Positions 9,568 through 22,159 of a DNA stretch of 64,000 nucleotides are shown in pieces. Made by a program: the position numbers and the translations under genes. Where the stretch lies: NCBI RefSeq assembly GCF_035083965.1, contig NC_089729.1:11767464-11831463 (forward strand), given 5' to 3'. This DNA comes from Branchiostoma lanceolatum. Its lineage: Eukaryota; Chordata; Leptocardii; Amphioxiformes; Branchiostomatidae. Below the pieces are notes generated by a model. That model had not been told where the DNA came from, did no database searches, and worked only from the letters and a program-made list of their open reading frames with translations. Each line of letters opens with the position of its first letter. Positions within the stretch are counted from its first letter, which is position 1.

Positions 9568-12500
9568 TTTTTATATAACTTAGATAACATCACAGCGTTA
9601 AACGATCAATATCTCAAAAAAGGGAAAGTCCTAGCACCTACCAAAACCTGTTTGGGATAGTGAACAATAGTAATTATATGTTAGGCCCATTGCATAAGCT
9701 TTATGAAGAACTTTTTTCTTCACCATTTTTCAACCCCCTATTGTGTCACCAAAACTCTATATTCAATGATGCTCTCCCTACGTGTTGACAGCCACTCAAG
9801 GAGTATGGCAAGTCTACATGGATTAATTGTTCAGTTCTCTCCCTATGTATACCTTTAGCCATTCCATGCCCCTCCATACTGTAAGAATAGATGGATTTAT
9901 AGGCCCTGGCAAGGGCTAGAAAACATCTTTAATTCTCACTTGCCTTTGATTAACAATCTCTTTTTATCTCCTTGTGGGGTTCTCCTGTGTTGCAATGGAC
10001 AGTGGTTGTTTATGTTATCTATCCTGAGAGGGGATGACTTGTTAATAGGTTTTTAATTGATTGGGAGGGGAAGCCATTTCCTTCCACCCCGCCCACTCCA
10101 TTACTACTGGACTTGCCAACTGTAGTAGCAGCTTGAAATGATTCCTTGCCACTGACTACAAGATATATGAGTGAGAAAAAGAAGAATTCGGACCAAGAGT
10201 CTTACCCCACATTTCATCCAAATCATATGTAGATGATATTGTGGCTTTGTTGTCCATACTTGACAATGGATGCCAGATTAAATGTTTGTGAGAAACAATG
10301 GAAGTCAAAACAAATGTTCGTTGTGAGTCTTTGCAACTTGTCCGTGAACAGGAAGTAGATAAAAAAGGAACATAGCTGTGTAAAATCCCAAACCTATACA
10401 TGAGTTTGCCTCCTTTGCGGCCATCCACAACCCTTGCTGTTTCTCGGGGTGAGTACTGATTCGCAATTCTAACATATGGGCCAGGTTCTTATGCTGGAAA
10501 GGCTGTGTCTGTGCAAAAGAATCCGGCCCTGACCCTGGCATGCCAAAAATAAAGCCTTGCTCTGCCCAAAAAGCCTGCAAATGACTCTCAGCCCTGGTCT
10601 TGTCTGGTCTCCTCATCTGGGAGGAACCCCTGCTGAAATTATTATTGACACAAGGAAAAGGAGATAGTAGATTGTAGTGCCTCCATCCATACAGACATCC
10701 ATCTGACTATTTGCAATGTTTTAAATTTATAGAAATTTGAGTTAATATTGTCAAACGACTTGCTTGATTCAATGAGAAAATAATGTTTATATGTTCATGT
10801 ACTGAGGAATATTGTACATGCAAGGCAAGGGGCTATTCCCTAGGAAGATGTTATCACTGAGCTTGGATGACTAATTACTTTAGAGGACCCTCCTGGGCCT
10901 GAACACACATTCCCAAAGCTTGAAGCCCTGGGGCCAGGCAAAGAGTTTTCTTACCACCAGCTTGTGGAATTAGGGCTGGGAAGGACTACCTGATGGCCTT
11001 ATCAGCTATTCTTACAGACTTTACAGCTCTGGACCAAGTAAGGAAAAAAAAGCCTTTTTAAAAGGAGCAGTGTTTTTCTTCTTTTTCAATCATGATGTCT
11101 ACTTTCAAATGTTTTAGGTTAAACACTATCAGTAATACAATTCCACTAAGTAATGATGACAATTTGGTGATCATGGTAGTACTCACAGTGGCAAAAGGTT
11201 TTTATTTATTTTAATAGGCTCTTGGACTTTCAGCAAGATTCACATCCTGTAATTGTATCATTTTAGGAAGAGACGTTTCTGCAGACTTTTCTTACACAGC
11301 CTTCAAAGCTGGCAAAATGCAGGGCCTCTGGATTGTTTTTCTAATCTTCTAACCCACTCATGCAGTGGTGCACAGATGGTCTCTGAAGACTGCTCTATTC
11401 TACTGTACATGTACTGTGGGATTGTTTACACAATCTCTGGCTGGTGGAGGTTAATGACCCCCTCCCCGGGGGTGGTATCCATCAGGCTGGCCACTGGGAG
11501 TGCAAGTTATGCTGTGCCTGTGGGAGTAGTCTGTTTGAAACTTACCTTTCATTTTTATTTGCTTTTCTATCCGAAATCATATTACTGTATGATATTCTGA
11601 ACTCATATTAGAACATATCCATCTGAAAAGTCCAAGCCCAACACATGGGAGAGTCTGAGAGGAGATAGGCAGTGCCTATATAGGCAGTGCTGGAAACAAT
11701 CTGGGATTAATTAGCCATCAGTTTATAGATCTTTATAGACTTGAAAACTGTCCATTCTGAGAAGTTTGCCAGAGATTTCGTTTTGCTAGCTGGTTGACAG
11801 AACCAAACTAAATCCTTTCAATTGTTATCCATAGTCGACCGATATCTACAATTCTTCATGGTATCCACTGGTGTGAAGTTTCTATGCCCTGACACTACAA
11901 TCTGTTTTATTTTGTAACAGTTGTTGTTGTTGGACAATGCAAACATTTCAGGAATTACTCTTATTCGCATCACAGCCAGTACGTGCCTTGTCTGCAACAG
12001 GGGGCCTGATACACTAGGCCTCAAAAACTGTTCCAGTGTGCAACCTCCTGAAACTTCCTCAGACACTGGGCCACCAGCTTTACGCCCTCCTCTGAGAGGA
12101 TGACTCCTTTCCAGCCGTGTCCAGGCCTGGGCGCGAACGCAGGTCGCTGGTATTTGAACCAGATGTGATGACAGGCAGAGTGTGTAGACCTCGCAGACAC
12201 AACGGATTGTTTGTATATATATAACATATACATGTATGCAGATACACAGAGGTACATATATTCTACCAGAAGCAAAACAGAAGATGAAGTAATACTAGTA
12301 CTGAAGTACTAGATATTGAAATTCCTTTCGAAATGCTGATATGATACACTATACTGTACTAGTAGTAGTAGTCTGTATGGCTCCCATACTTGCTCACACT
12401 AATATCTAAGCAGACGTGGGTACAGGTGAGTCTATAAGGAAAATCAGAGAGATGCATCAATGCATTGACAAGTGAAAAGCAATACGTTAGACCCTACATC

Positions 12501-13140
12501 TGCTTGGAGATCAACTGACACCAAACCAAACCAGTGAGAGTGAATATTGACAGGAGGCAGCCTGGATTGTACCCAAAGTCCCAAACTACCATCTGTGTAC
12601 CCAGGGGGTAACACATGCTTCCTCGTGCAGGGGTTTTCTGTCTATTTAGCCAATTTCTACTCTTTCCAGCCGCCTTGGGAGCCTGGTAGAGGCTATAACA
12701 ATGGTCTTTACCTTTTTGTCAGCCAGGAGAGTCATACTGGAAAAAATCTGGCAGGCTTTTAGATATGTTTTTGAGATGACCACAATATACTACTTCTACT
12801 CTCCCCCCTTTCACAAAGTTGGTATAGTCCTCATCATGCCATCTCACCAGGGAGGCCTGCAGGCTTGCACGATTCTTTGGTATGTAGGGTCATGTAGCTG
12901 CCTGTGGTGAGCAGTGATTAGGAAGTCATTACCGGAACAGTGGAAAGGAACCAGGAAATCATAGAAAGTTAGGTTCTACTGTTGTAGTAGTGCTAAATGA
13001 GAGGATGTGAACAGGATTTTGCACAGACATTTGTTAAAAAATGTGAGAAACGAGGCTGTTGGATATTCTTCCCCGATATCATAAGTCTCATAAGTCATGT
13101 TATCATTTGACACTTCATGAAACTGAGTGCACAACTATAA
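9568..13140. other. Noncoding stretch, no gene seen
   Basis: Open frames here are short and without domain signal. Parts between 9850 and 11050 have a balanced, low-repeat composition unlike the surrounding transposons and might be conserved noncoding DNA, but nothing in the sequence alone proves it. Confidence 0.4.
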
Positions 13141-13147
13141 GCAGGGG

Positions 13148-13248
13148 CCACATGGTAGCCTGGAATCCAGACCTATTATAGCTCGGAGCCAGACCTATTA
13201 TAGCTCTCGGGAGCTATAATAGGTCTGGATTCCAGGCTACCACATGGT
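13148..13248. mobile_element. Small foldback insertion with 9-bp direct repeats
   Basis: A perfect 31-bp inverted repeat has arms at 13153-13183 and 13212-13242 (arm begins TGGTAGCCTGGAATCCAGAC). A nested arm, CCAGACCTATTATAGCTC at 13189-13206, can pair with the same right arm. The word CCACATGGT occurs at 13148-13156 and 13240-13248, consistent with a target-site duplication overlapping the arm tips. Confidence 0.7.
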
Positions 13249-13759
13249 TATAGTGCTAGTAGTCTACAAAGACATGGGGTGGGGGTAGAATATCTCTCCA
13301 GGGAAGGGTACTAGAGTCACTTAATCATTAGAACTAAGTCCACCCCATCATCGTCCTTGCATATTATAACCCACCCATAATTGACAGTAACAATAGCTTT
13401 TTAAATGAATTTCTTCAGATTAAAAGATATTTTCACCTTACAATGTCCAAGAACCAAGTAAACTGGTGTGGCCAACACACTGACCACTGTAAGTTTCCTC
13501 TGTCTGGAGCTGTGTCTGTTTTGCTCCATTAACAATGGCCCCAGGAGAGCCAGGCCTTGTGACAGTCCTGCAATCATGGGGTGGGGTAGGTGAATTGGTT
13601 CCCCTCCCTTTTCAATTAAAAAGCTATTAACAAATCATCTCTATTAACACTGGACACTGTAAAACACCAGGAATCCACACTGGAGATATCTGATATCCTA
13701 AGATGTCTCCCAACATCTTGACAGGACAAAAACAATCTACAATTTCTGATACATTTTCT

Positions 13760-13772
13760 GGGGGGGGGGGGG
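13760..13772 (+). repeat. Poly-G run
   Basis: Thirteen consecutive G residues follow TTTTCT; this is a simple mononucleotide tract. Confidence 0.9.
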
Positions 13773-13817
13773 TATAAAAACCAACTTGTACAATATGAAT
13801 TTCAAAATATGGGGATG

Positions 13818-13920
13818 GTCTATCTTAATTCGCCTGAGTGTCATCTTGTTTCAGTTCCAGGCTCTACTTTCACCAAATCTGGAACTGAAACAGAATGACA
13901 CTCAGGCTAGGTCTATCTTA
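13818..13920. mobile_element. Small foldback insertion with 10-bp direct repeats
   Basis: The arms at 13832-13860 and 13879-13907 (GCCTGAGTGTCAT... and its complement) pair over 29 bp with two mismatches around an 18-bp loop. GTCTATCTTA is present at both 13818-13827 and 13911-13920, fitting a target-site duplication. It lies about 600 bp from a similar but unrelated-sequence foldback. Confidence 0.7.
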
Positions 13921-14115
13921 GGACTGGGTGGAGAGTAACAGCGACAAGCTATGATGAGCACCGTGAAAAATTAAAAAATTTTGGCAATCACTGAACCCCC
14001 TGTATGCACGACTTGCCTTTGGGAATAGTGTATATCTGTGTGGAGAATAGATTTTGGGTTGAACTTCATATATTCACTATAATGTCTTCGGATCTTTAAA
14101 GTACCTATACTTTAA

Positions 14116-15076
14116 AGGCATCCAGAGCATTTTATGAGGCTTGAAACTTGAATGAAAAGACTCCCGTTTCTAGTCATTCCTACACATAGTAAGTTTCAAT
14201 AACACTGTACCATAACATATCGACATTAAAGGAGCAAAGATACGATGTCGTTGTGTGGTGAGAACTGATAGAAAATCCAAGCCCTAATAGACTGATCCTG
14301 ACTGTCCATCACAATCAGCGGTTGGACCAATGAGAGAGTGACAGCATGTCCGTCAAATATTTGTATTTTAAAGTTTTAATTTTGCATTTCTACGTTTTGA
14401 CGGAGGTGGGCGGGGCTATGGTATCTACAGTATTTACACTAGGCGCGTGAAACTAAAAGATCACCATGTAGCTTGTTTTTGTGCCGCTTTTGAGTACTTT
14501 TGATAAGAAATCCTTACAAATGTGACAAACAGTGGCATTAAATGTCAATTTCATAAAGATTACAGCAACTAGAATATTTCCAGTTTTCAAGCCTCATAAC
14601 AGCATTTTATGAGGCTTGAAACTTGACTAAAAAAACTCAAATTTCTAGTCATTCCTACATATAGTAAGTTTCAATAACACTATACCATTACATATCAACA
14701 TTAAAGGAGCAAAGGTACGATGTCGTTGTGGTGAGAACTGATATAAAATCCAAGCGCTAATAGACTGATCCTGACTGTCCATCACAACCGATGAGAGAGT
14801 GACTGCATGTCCGTCAAATATTAGAATTTTTATGTCTTAATTTTGCATTTCTACATTTTGACGGAGGTGGGCGGGGCAATGTTATCGGTCTATTTACACT
14901 AGGCGCGTGAAACTAAAAGATCACCATGTAGCTTTTTTTGTGCCGCTTTTGAGCGCTTTTGATATGAAATCCGCTCGCAAATGTGGTAAACGGTGGCATT
15001 ATATGTCAATTTTATAAAGATTACAGCAACTAGAATATTTCCAGTTTTCAAGCTTCATAAAATGCTCTGGGTGCCT
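14116..15076. mobile_element. Tandem double MITE with TTAA flanks
   Basis: The outer ends are AGGCATCCAGAGCATTTT and its near-exact complement AAAATGCTCTGGGTGCCT, each flanked by TTAA (14112-14115 and 15077-15080). The inside is a direct duplication of about 475 bp: 14116-14600 and 14601-15076 share GGAGCAAAGRTACGATGTCG, GACGGAGGTGGGCGGGG and AGGCGCGTGAAACTAAAAGA in the same order. They meet at a shared partial terminal repeat near 14590-14620. TTAA flanks suggest a piggyBac-like or similar mobiliser. Confidence 0.7.
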
Positions 15077-15589
15077 TTAAAGCATCAAGTATGTTTGCTA
15101 GTATACCTTTTACTACTTTAGTCCATATGCTAAGTCATGTTGCAAACTTTATGGAGTATGTACAGGAGGGTTAATATTGAAAAAATTACCAACTTTTTAC
15201 ATGACTAAGACTCGTCTGAAAATTTATATTCAGATAAACTGTATTCACATTTCTAGGTACGTATTTCAGCAAAAACTACACTTTAGTGAAATAGTACCTC
15301 CCCTATTACTGTCGGCAGGGAGTCTGGAGAAATGCAGATGATTCGACAGCACCGTTTTTGCACGCCTTCAAGTGTGTGAGTCAGGCGACTGGGCAACCCT
15401 CCCCAAACTGCGCTGGGCTAGCATGTTCCAAGATAGGGTGAATTAAACTCAGTGTGTGTGTGTAAGTACGTCCAGGGGCAGTCCTGTGTTCTTGGCGACA
15501 GTTAGGTACTAAATTCTCAGACAAGTCTTAGTCAACATATATTGAACATGAGAGTCCCATGTTAAGTCGGCTGACTGTGCACCGAGAAG

Positions 15590-16360
15590 CTTGAACGTTG
15601 TAACCCTTTGGCTTTGCTGGCCGTCTACTGTAGGGTGCAGAGGTACAGGGACATTCTCCTTTCTCCTCGCACTAATGACCATATCCTTGGTCTTCTTCCT
15701 ATTTGTTGCCAGTGAATAAGGCTCAGCCCACGTAGCGATTGTGCCCAGGGCCCTCTTGGTCTAGCCGGGAAGCGACCCCATCAGGGTTAGGTCATCTGCG
15801 TACTTTACTGGTACCACAGAGGACGGTAGACAGGCATCCAGCAGATTAATGCAAACAACAAAGAGCAGCCGTGATAACAGTGAGGCACTCCTGCTAGAAC
15901 GCCATATGCTGTGGACAAACAGGTACCCCCTTTAACCTGCTGAATCCTGCCTTCCAGGTAACTACTATGGATAACCACAGGCCGTGCCTCGGCCAAAGGT
16001 CTGCCAAAGTTAAAAGTAGTTGGCCGTGGTCTAAAGTATCGAAGGCTGGCTGAAGTCGACAAATACTGCATGGATGTCTAACTTGGGATTACTACTGTAT
16101 TTTGTGCCTCATGCCAGATGTGAAGAAAGGTGCAAAGCTGTGACAATTGAATGCTTCGGTAGGAATCCATGCTGTCATTGTAACAGTGAGTTCGCGATGT
16201 CTTGATGGAGAACGCGGTGTCTTGATGGAGAACATCACGCAAGGGACCTTACACCTTGCCCACAAAACTAACCAAAGAAATCTGGCGGTAATCCGTTGGA
16301 AAGTGCAGTCTTGACTTCTTGGGGACCGCTGTAACATGTGCCACTTTCCACTGCGCATGC
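15590..16360 (-). pseudogene. Degenerate non-LTR retrotransposon reverse transcriptase
   Basis: Minus-strand translation, hopping between frames, gives VDFSQAFDTLDH near 16050-16020, KYADDLTLMG near 15805-15775 (the YADD catalytic box) and ATNRKKTKDMVISARRKE further on. These are reverse-transcriptase landmarks of CR1/Jockey-type elements. Frameshifts and stops interrupt every frame, so it is dead. The open frames at 15805-16071 and 16092-16358 are its fragments. No endonuclease domain or 3' tail was identified. Confidence 0.7.
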
Positions 16361-16399
16361 TATGGAAAAGTGTGATGTTGAAGGCAGGAGTTGAACATT

Positions 16400-18235
16400 A
16401 CATACAGCACTGGGGCTGTTTTACACCACAGCTAACTTTGGATAACTATGATCCACCCTTCCCAACTAGTATAACAATATAAATTGCACAATGTTTCATT
16501 TCTTTTCTATTTCTTGTCATCCTACAAAACCGTAATAAACAGAGTAACGGAGCAAGTTCGAGCAATGTTGCATTGTAATATTACGCAAGTTCAGACCAGG
16601 GATTTCAAGGCTGCACTTTCAACTTTATATATCTACCAGTCCTACTGTACTGACTGCCTGAAATTTGATTATATCACTTTAGAGTGACAGACTACTTCTG
16701 CCATCCTATCCTGGCCACTGGCAGAAGTTACCATGAAGACATTTAACTTTTGCAGATTTTACCCTACACTTGCTACTGGCAGAAGTTAAAAATGACGTCA
16801 TCTAACTTTTGCCATTCTGCCAGCCTGACATGTTTGTGTCCTTGTAAATATTACGATCATGACAGGATAAAGTAACACTATCGCATTGGAATTGGAATGG
16901 TAGGCAGAGGCAAGGGTGATAATGTATCATTCTGATGTTCATCACAGAGCAGTGAATAAAGTCAAAGCGAACCAACCCAGTTTTAGATTAAACACTTTGT
17001 CTTTGTGTCTTCAAAGTCAATGCATTTAGATGCTTATTGTATTTCCTGATGGGAGAGGTAAGCCTGTTCTTGAGACCTACATGTTGCCACTTGGATAAGC
17101 CAGTAGATATGATATACTATATACAGATCCATGTAATCGAAAGTCATTTCTACTACATTTAGAGGCCACAGTGACTTAATTCTATCAATGACATTCTCTG
17201 AGACCCCAAAAACAATGTGAGATGGGAAAAAATCGAGCAAAAAAGAAGTAACGTTACACTATAAGAAGATATTTGCCAAGGACATGGAGGATATATGACT
17301 GGTGCATTTGAGTACTCATAAGGGCAGTTTCAACATACATGGCATGGAACTCCATATTAAGCATTCCACTGAGCTCACACTAACAAATCTCGCCTACCAA
17401 ATGCTTATATTATAAGTGAATAACAAGGCTTCGAGTTTCTATCTCCCACACTTACAGCTCTTTCCTCCACATCTCAAACATTGATGAAAGATGTAGTTAT
17501 CTGTAACAGGTCTAACCACCACATTTCAGACATTATCATCATGATAATACCAGAACTTAAAAAGGATACATAAAATAAGTCACTGTCATCTACACCTAAC
17601 ACGTTTTACGACAAGCTGGCACAATGCTGACCTTTTGCAGCAATATGAGTCACTGAGTTCTGTGGAGCCTCGGAGAAGGTAAATCAGTGTGTGCGCGGAT
17701 GTCATCCATAGAATTTTAAGGCAGTGTGGCCTAATCATGTGAACAGATTTCTATTGCTCTACAGTTGTCGGACTGTCACAGCCTCTAACGGCCTTTATGC
17801 TGAATGTGAGTTTTTCATGCCTGCATGTCACATGTCCACTGATCTGGATCAGCTTCACATGCTAGTAGCGGAGACTGGTTATATTGCGTCAAAATGTAAC
17901 TCAAGCATAGTTTAAATGTACCTAGTGACACCCCACTGTACTTTAATATGGCAATGACTTCCACCGTCCTATACTTCTGATTAAAACAATTTTGGAACGC
18001 CTATATCCCAGGTCAATCACCCAATAATTTTAGTCGTGAGCTTAGTGGATCTGGCATAAGTTGTTAAGATACAGAACAAAAAAAACCAGAACAAGTCAAT
18101 ACTTTATCACAAAGTAGTAATACACCTAACAATTGAATTTGTTTAGCCATGCCAGTACTAGGAATCTCAATTTTCTGCTGTCATTTACAAGTTTGTGCAC
18201 AACATGTGATGGAAATGTATACTCGTATAACTGCT
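16400..18235. other. Noncoding stretch, no gene seen
   Basis: Short open frames only. The word ACTGGCAGAAGTTA occurs twice (16718-16731 and about 16776-16789) within a small locally repetitive patch, 16690-16820. Confidence 0.4.
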
Positions 18236-18239
18236 TTCA

Positions 18240-19126
18240 CCTCTCTCATCACGTTGGGAGCCATGCAATGTTGTCAAGAAATAATAGTTTTCCATACATC
18301 ACAATCAAATTTTATGGAACATATGCTCAGCTGTCCCCAAAATTATTGTATTGTAAAGGATGTATCAATAGTGAGAAAAAAAATCACTACCTCCACCTCT
18401 TTAGTGTATAGCAAATGTCTCTGACGATCCCACAAAAATTGTACGACAGATATGCCGTTCACAGGTTGTATGTGAATAATGTGGCTTAACCAGCATAGCA
18501 AGGTGACTGTTAAGTTTTTCTCATCAACAGTACAAAACCCTCTCAAACGGTCTGAATTGATACCCAATATAACAACAGAACCAGTCTGAGTACTTTTCAT
18601 AATGATATATATCAATCGTAGAAAGCAATTTCAACATTTCTTTCAAGATTGCTTTATAAATCTTGAGATGTTTTAAACAATCTTGAGACTTTTTAAGAGA
18701 CATCTTGAGAGGAAACATCTTACATCTTGAGATTTTTTCAAAGCATCTCGAGATGCTATAAAATATCTTGAGATGTTCTGAAAGCATCTGGGAAAAATCT
18801 TGAGACTTTTTCTTTTTCATCTTGAGATTTTATGAAACATCTTGAGATGGCTATGAAAAATCTCAAGAATGTGTCATTAAATCTCAAGATTAAACATAGA
18901 ATCTTGAGATCATTGGGATAAATCTTGAGATCATTGGAATAAATCTTGAGATTTTATCATTTTCAACGAAGCGTGAAGACCCCCGCTGGTGGTCATTATG
19001 ATCCGTTGTGTAACAGAGAAGTGTTTCACAAAATATTGGATATGTACCTTTAAGATTTAAACGGTCAGAAGCATTAGTCCAAAGTGCTCTGCTCATTCCA
19101 ATATTAATCTGCTCGCTGTTGACAGT
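18240..19126 (-). mobile_element. ATCTYRAGAT element, large copy (minus orientation)
   Basis: Reverse complement of copy 1 (1923-2455), from CTCTCTCATCACGTTGGGAG at 18241 to ATTAATCTGCTCGCTGTT at about 19120. The core of repeated ATCTTGAGAT/ATCTCGAGAT words spans 18640-18955. This copy holds about 330 extra bases (18280-18610) absent from copy 1 and partly shared with 7360-7510. The minus-strand frame at 18890-19156 corresponds to the frame in copy 1; a shared frame between copies of a repeat is expected by descent and does not prove coding. Confidence 0.65.
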
Positions 19127-19866
19127 AGTACCAATGTCACATGACTTTTTTTCCAAATTTCACAGTGGTTTCTCTCTTTACAACTGTAATTTAGTACTCA
19201 CCATAGCCTCTCCTCCTACTTGGATGTGAAATTTGAACTTTCCAATAGAAAGTTGCCTTGTTTTTACAACTTTTATACCCGACGCCTTGTAATGACAAAC
19301 CAAAGGAAAGCCACAAAATGTACACAAAATGCTCAAAATAAAGAGTTTACATGTTCCTATACACTCCAAATCCATTGTCTTTCAAATAGAGCATTGTCTG
19401 ATACCACATGCAGGGTATACCTGGCAATAACCCCTTTTTTGGGGTTCCTGTAGACTCTAAAAGGGCTTTTCTTTGTGCTTGGGGGGGGGGGGGGGGAGGC
19501 CCTAGGCATGGCATTTTGATTGACAGTTCATGACTGATAAATAATGTTATGGTATGAACCTTGATGAATCACTCAGTGCATCATTTCCTATAAATCTATA
19601 CCTTTATTGCAGTCATCTAGCCTCTCCCAGCCATTTCTGACAGCTTTCAAGATGCATACATACACTGTCCAACAGGTAAATACTCTATACTGTTGTGATA
19701 TCACACTTTTGCTGAAAATCAGACAAAACATGGCACCCACATTCCCCAAATTTGGTGATCATTAACCAAAATGTACTTCTTGATAATATTGGAACAGGAT
19801 TTTGCCAAATTCAAACCAGCTATGAGGTTGGGAGAGGGTCAATGTATTATACTACATTCTAGTACA
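19127..19866. repeat. Segmental duplication block P, copy 1
   Basis: Starts GTAGTACCAATGTCACATGA and ends ACATTCTAGTACAG. Identical blocks lie 1385 bp and 2290 bp downstream; the only difference I see is the poly-G tract (16 here, 18 in the others). Open frames in it recur exactly with the block and look noncoding. Confidence 0.9.
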
Positions 19867-20345
19867 GGGGAGGGACCAGTTGAACAGACTTCCATCAGAA
19901 TATATACAAAACAAGGAACAAAAACAGGCTTCAAAGTACACTTAACAGTATTTCAATGTCCAAAACCTTCCATCCACTGGACAGCTAAACATGTCTAGTT
20001 ACCGTTTTTGGAAAAAGCCGGGGTTCGACTCCTGCATTCTAACGCGCTAGACGTGTTTGAACGTAAACAAACCCTGATCTTACCCCCTGCAGCTGGGAAT
20101 CACTGATCTAGTAGGGGAAAATCCCCTCCCAAATGATGCAATTCTATACCACAACAAAGGTCAAAGGTCACAATTTCTTTCTGGATTTGAAAATTAAACA
20201 CATGTCTGGTCCTCCTGCCTGAAAACTGGCCAAAATTGACCAAAGATTTCACCAGGAAAAAATTCTCAAAAATAATAACAAGAAAAAAAACGTGGACCTT
20301 CAAACCGGGCTTTGTGCGCAGGTCCATTAACAGGTCCCTCCCCTT
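19867..20345. repeat. Segmental duplication block Q, copy 1
   Basis: The block from GGGAGGGACCAGTTGAACAG to CAGGTCCCTCCCC recurs at 22160-22636 with no difference noticed by eye. It includes a GGGGTTCGACTCC word that looks like a polymerase III B box but has no partner A box at the usual distance. Confidence 0.85.
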
Positions 20346-20508
20346 ACAGGTAGCAGAACAAGGGGGTAGACAGAAAACTACCGCCCTGGCTGATACACTC
20401 TAGGGGTATGATCATTTAGCCGAGAGATGAAGTTCATTGATTGCTCCCTTGGGAATTGAGGGCCAGGCCCATACCCTGTTACTGAGCCCTATGGTTAAGC
20501 AATGGGAC
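20346..20508 (+). repeat. Dispersed repeat R, second copy
   Basis: Matches 1761-1922 from CAGGTAGCAGAACAAGGGGG through AAGCAATGGGACA. It links block Q copy 1 to block P copy 2, joined through the short shared word ACAG. Confidence 0.85.
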
Positions 20509-21254
20509 AGTAGTACCAATGTCACATGACTTTTTTTCCAAATTTCACAGTGGTTTCTCTCTTTACAACTGTAATTTAGTACTCACCATAGCCTCTCCTC
20601 CTACTTGGATGTGAAATTTGAACTTTCCAATAGAAAGTTGCCTTGTTTTTACAACTTTTATACCCGACGCCTTGTAATGACAAACCAAAGGAAAGCCACA
20701 AAATGTACACAAAATGCTCAAAATAAAGAGTTTACATGTTCCTATACACTCCAAATCCATTGTCTTTCAAATAGAGCATTGTCTGATACCACATGCAGGG
20801 TATACCTGGCAATAACCCCTTTTTTGGGGTTCCTGTAGACTCTAAAAGGGCTTTTCTTTGTGCTTGGGGGGGGGGGGGGGGGGAGGCCCTAGGCATGGCA
20901 TTTTGATTGACAGTTCATGACTGATAAATAATGTTATGGTATGAACCTTGATGAATCACTCAGTGCATCATTTCCTATAAATCTATACCTTTATTGCAGT
21001 CATCTAGCCTCTCCCAGCCATTTCTGACAGCTTTCAAGATGCATACATACACTGTCCAACAGGTAAATACTCTATACTGTTGTGATATCACACTTTTGCT
21101 GAAAATCAGACAAAACATGGCACCCACATTCCCCAAATTTGGTGATCATTAACCAAAATGTACTTCTTGATAATATTGGAACAGGATTTTGCCAAATTCA
21201 AACCAGCTATGAGGTTGGGAGAGGGTCAATGTATTATACTACATTCTAGTACAG
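20509..21254. repeat. Segmental duplication block P, copy 2
   Basis: Identical by eye to 19127-19866 apart from the G-run length. It ends at CTAGTACAG and passes straight into repeat R instead of block Q. Confidence 0.9.
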
Positions 21255-21413
21255 GTAGCAGAACAAGGGGGTAGACAGAAAACTACCGCCCTGGCTGATA
21301 CACTCTAGGGGTATGATCATTTAGCCGAGAGATGAAGTTCATTGATTGCTCCCTTGGGAATTGAGGGCCAGGCCCATACCCTGTTACTGAGCCCTATGGT
21401 TAAGCAATGGGAC
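21252..21413 (+). repeat. Dispersed repeat R, third copy
   Basis: A further copy of the 162-bp block, sitting between P copy 2 and P copy 3, so that R-P forms a 905-bp tandem unit. Confidence 0.85.
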
Positions 21414-22159
21414 AGTAGTACCAATGTCACATGACTTTTTTTCCAAATTTCACAGTGGTTTCTCTCTTTACAACTGTAATTTAGTACTCACCATAGCCTC
21501 TCCTCCTACTTGGATGTGAAATTTGAACTTTCCAATAGAAAGTTGCCTTGTTTTTACAACTTTTATACCCGACGCCTTGTAATGACAAACCAAAGGAAAG
21601 CCACAAAATGTACACAAAATGCTCAAAATAAAGAGTTTACATGTTCCTATACACTCCAAATCCATTGTCTTTCAAATAGAGCATTGTCTGATACCACATG
21701 CAGGGTATACCTGGCAATAACCCCTTTTTTGGGGTTCCTGTAGACTCTAAAAGGGCTTTTCTTTGTGCTTGGGGGGGGGGGGGGGGGGAGGCCCTAGGCA
21801 TGGCATTTTGATTGACAGTTCATGACTGATAAATAATGTTATGGTATGAACCTTGATGAATCACTCAGTGCATCATTTCCTATAAATCTATACCTTTATT
21901 GCAGTCATCTAGCCTCTCCCAGCCATTTCTGACAGCTTTCAAGATGCATACATACACTGTCCAACAGGTAAATACTCTATACTGTTGTGATATCACACTT
22001 TTGCTGAAAATCAGACAAAACATGGCACCCACATTCCCCAAATTTGGTGATCATTAACCAAAATGTACTTCTTGATAATATTGGAACAGGATTTTGCCAA
22101 ATTCAAACCAGCTATGAGGTTGGGAGAGGGTCAATGTATTATACTACATTCTAGTACAG
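21414..22159. repeat. Segmental duplication block P, copy 3
   Basis: Starts 905 bp after copy 2 with the same sequence and an 18-base G-run near 21771. Confidence 0.9.

Noticed and set aside
20020-20060. Possible tRNA gene around GGGGTTCGACTCC
   Set aside because: There is a B-box-like word but no A box, anticodon arm or acceptor stem at proper distance.
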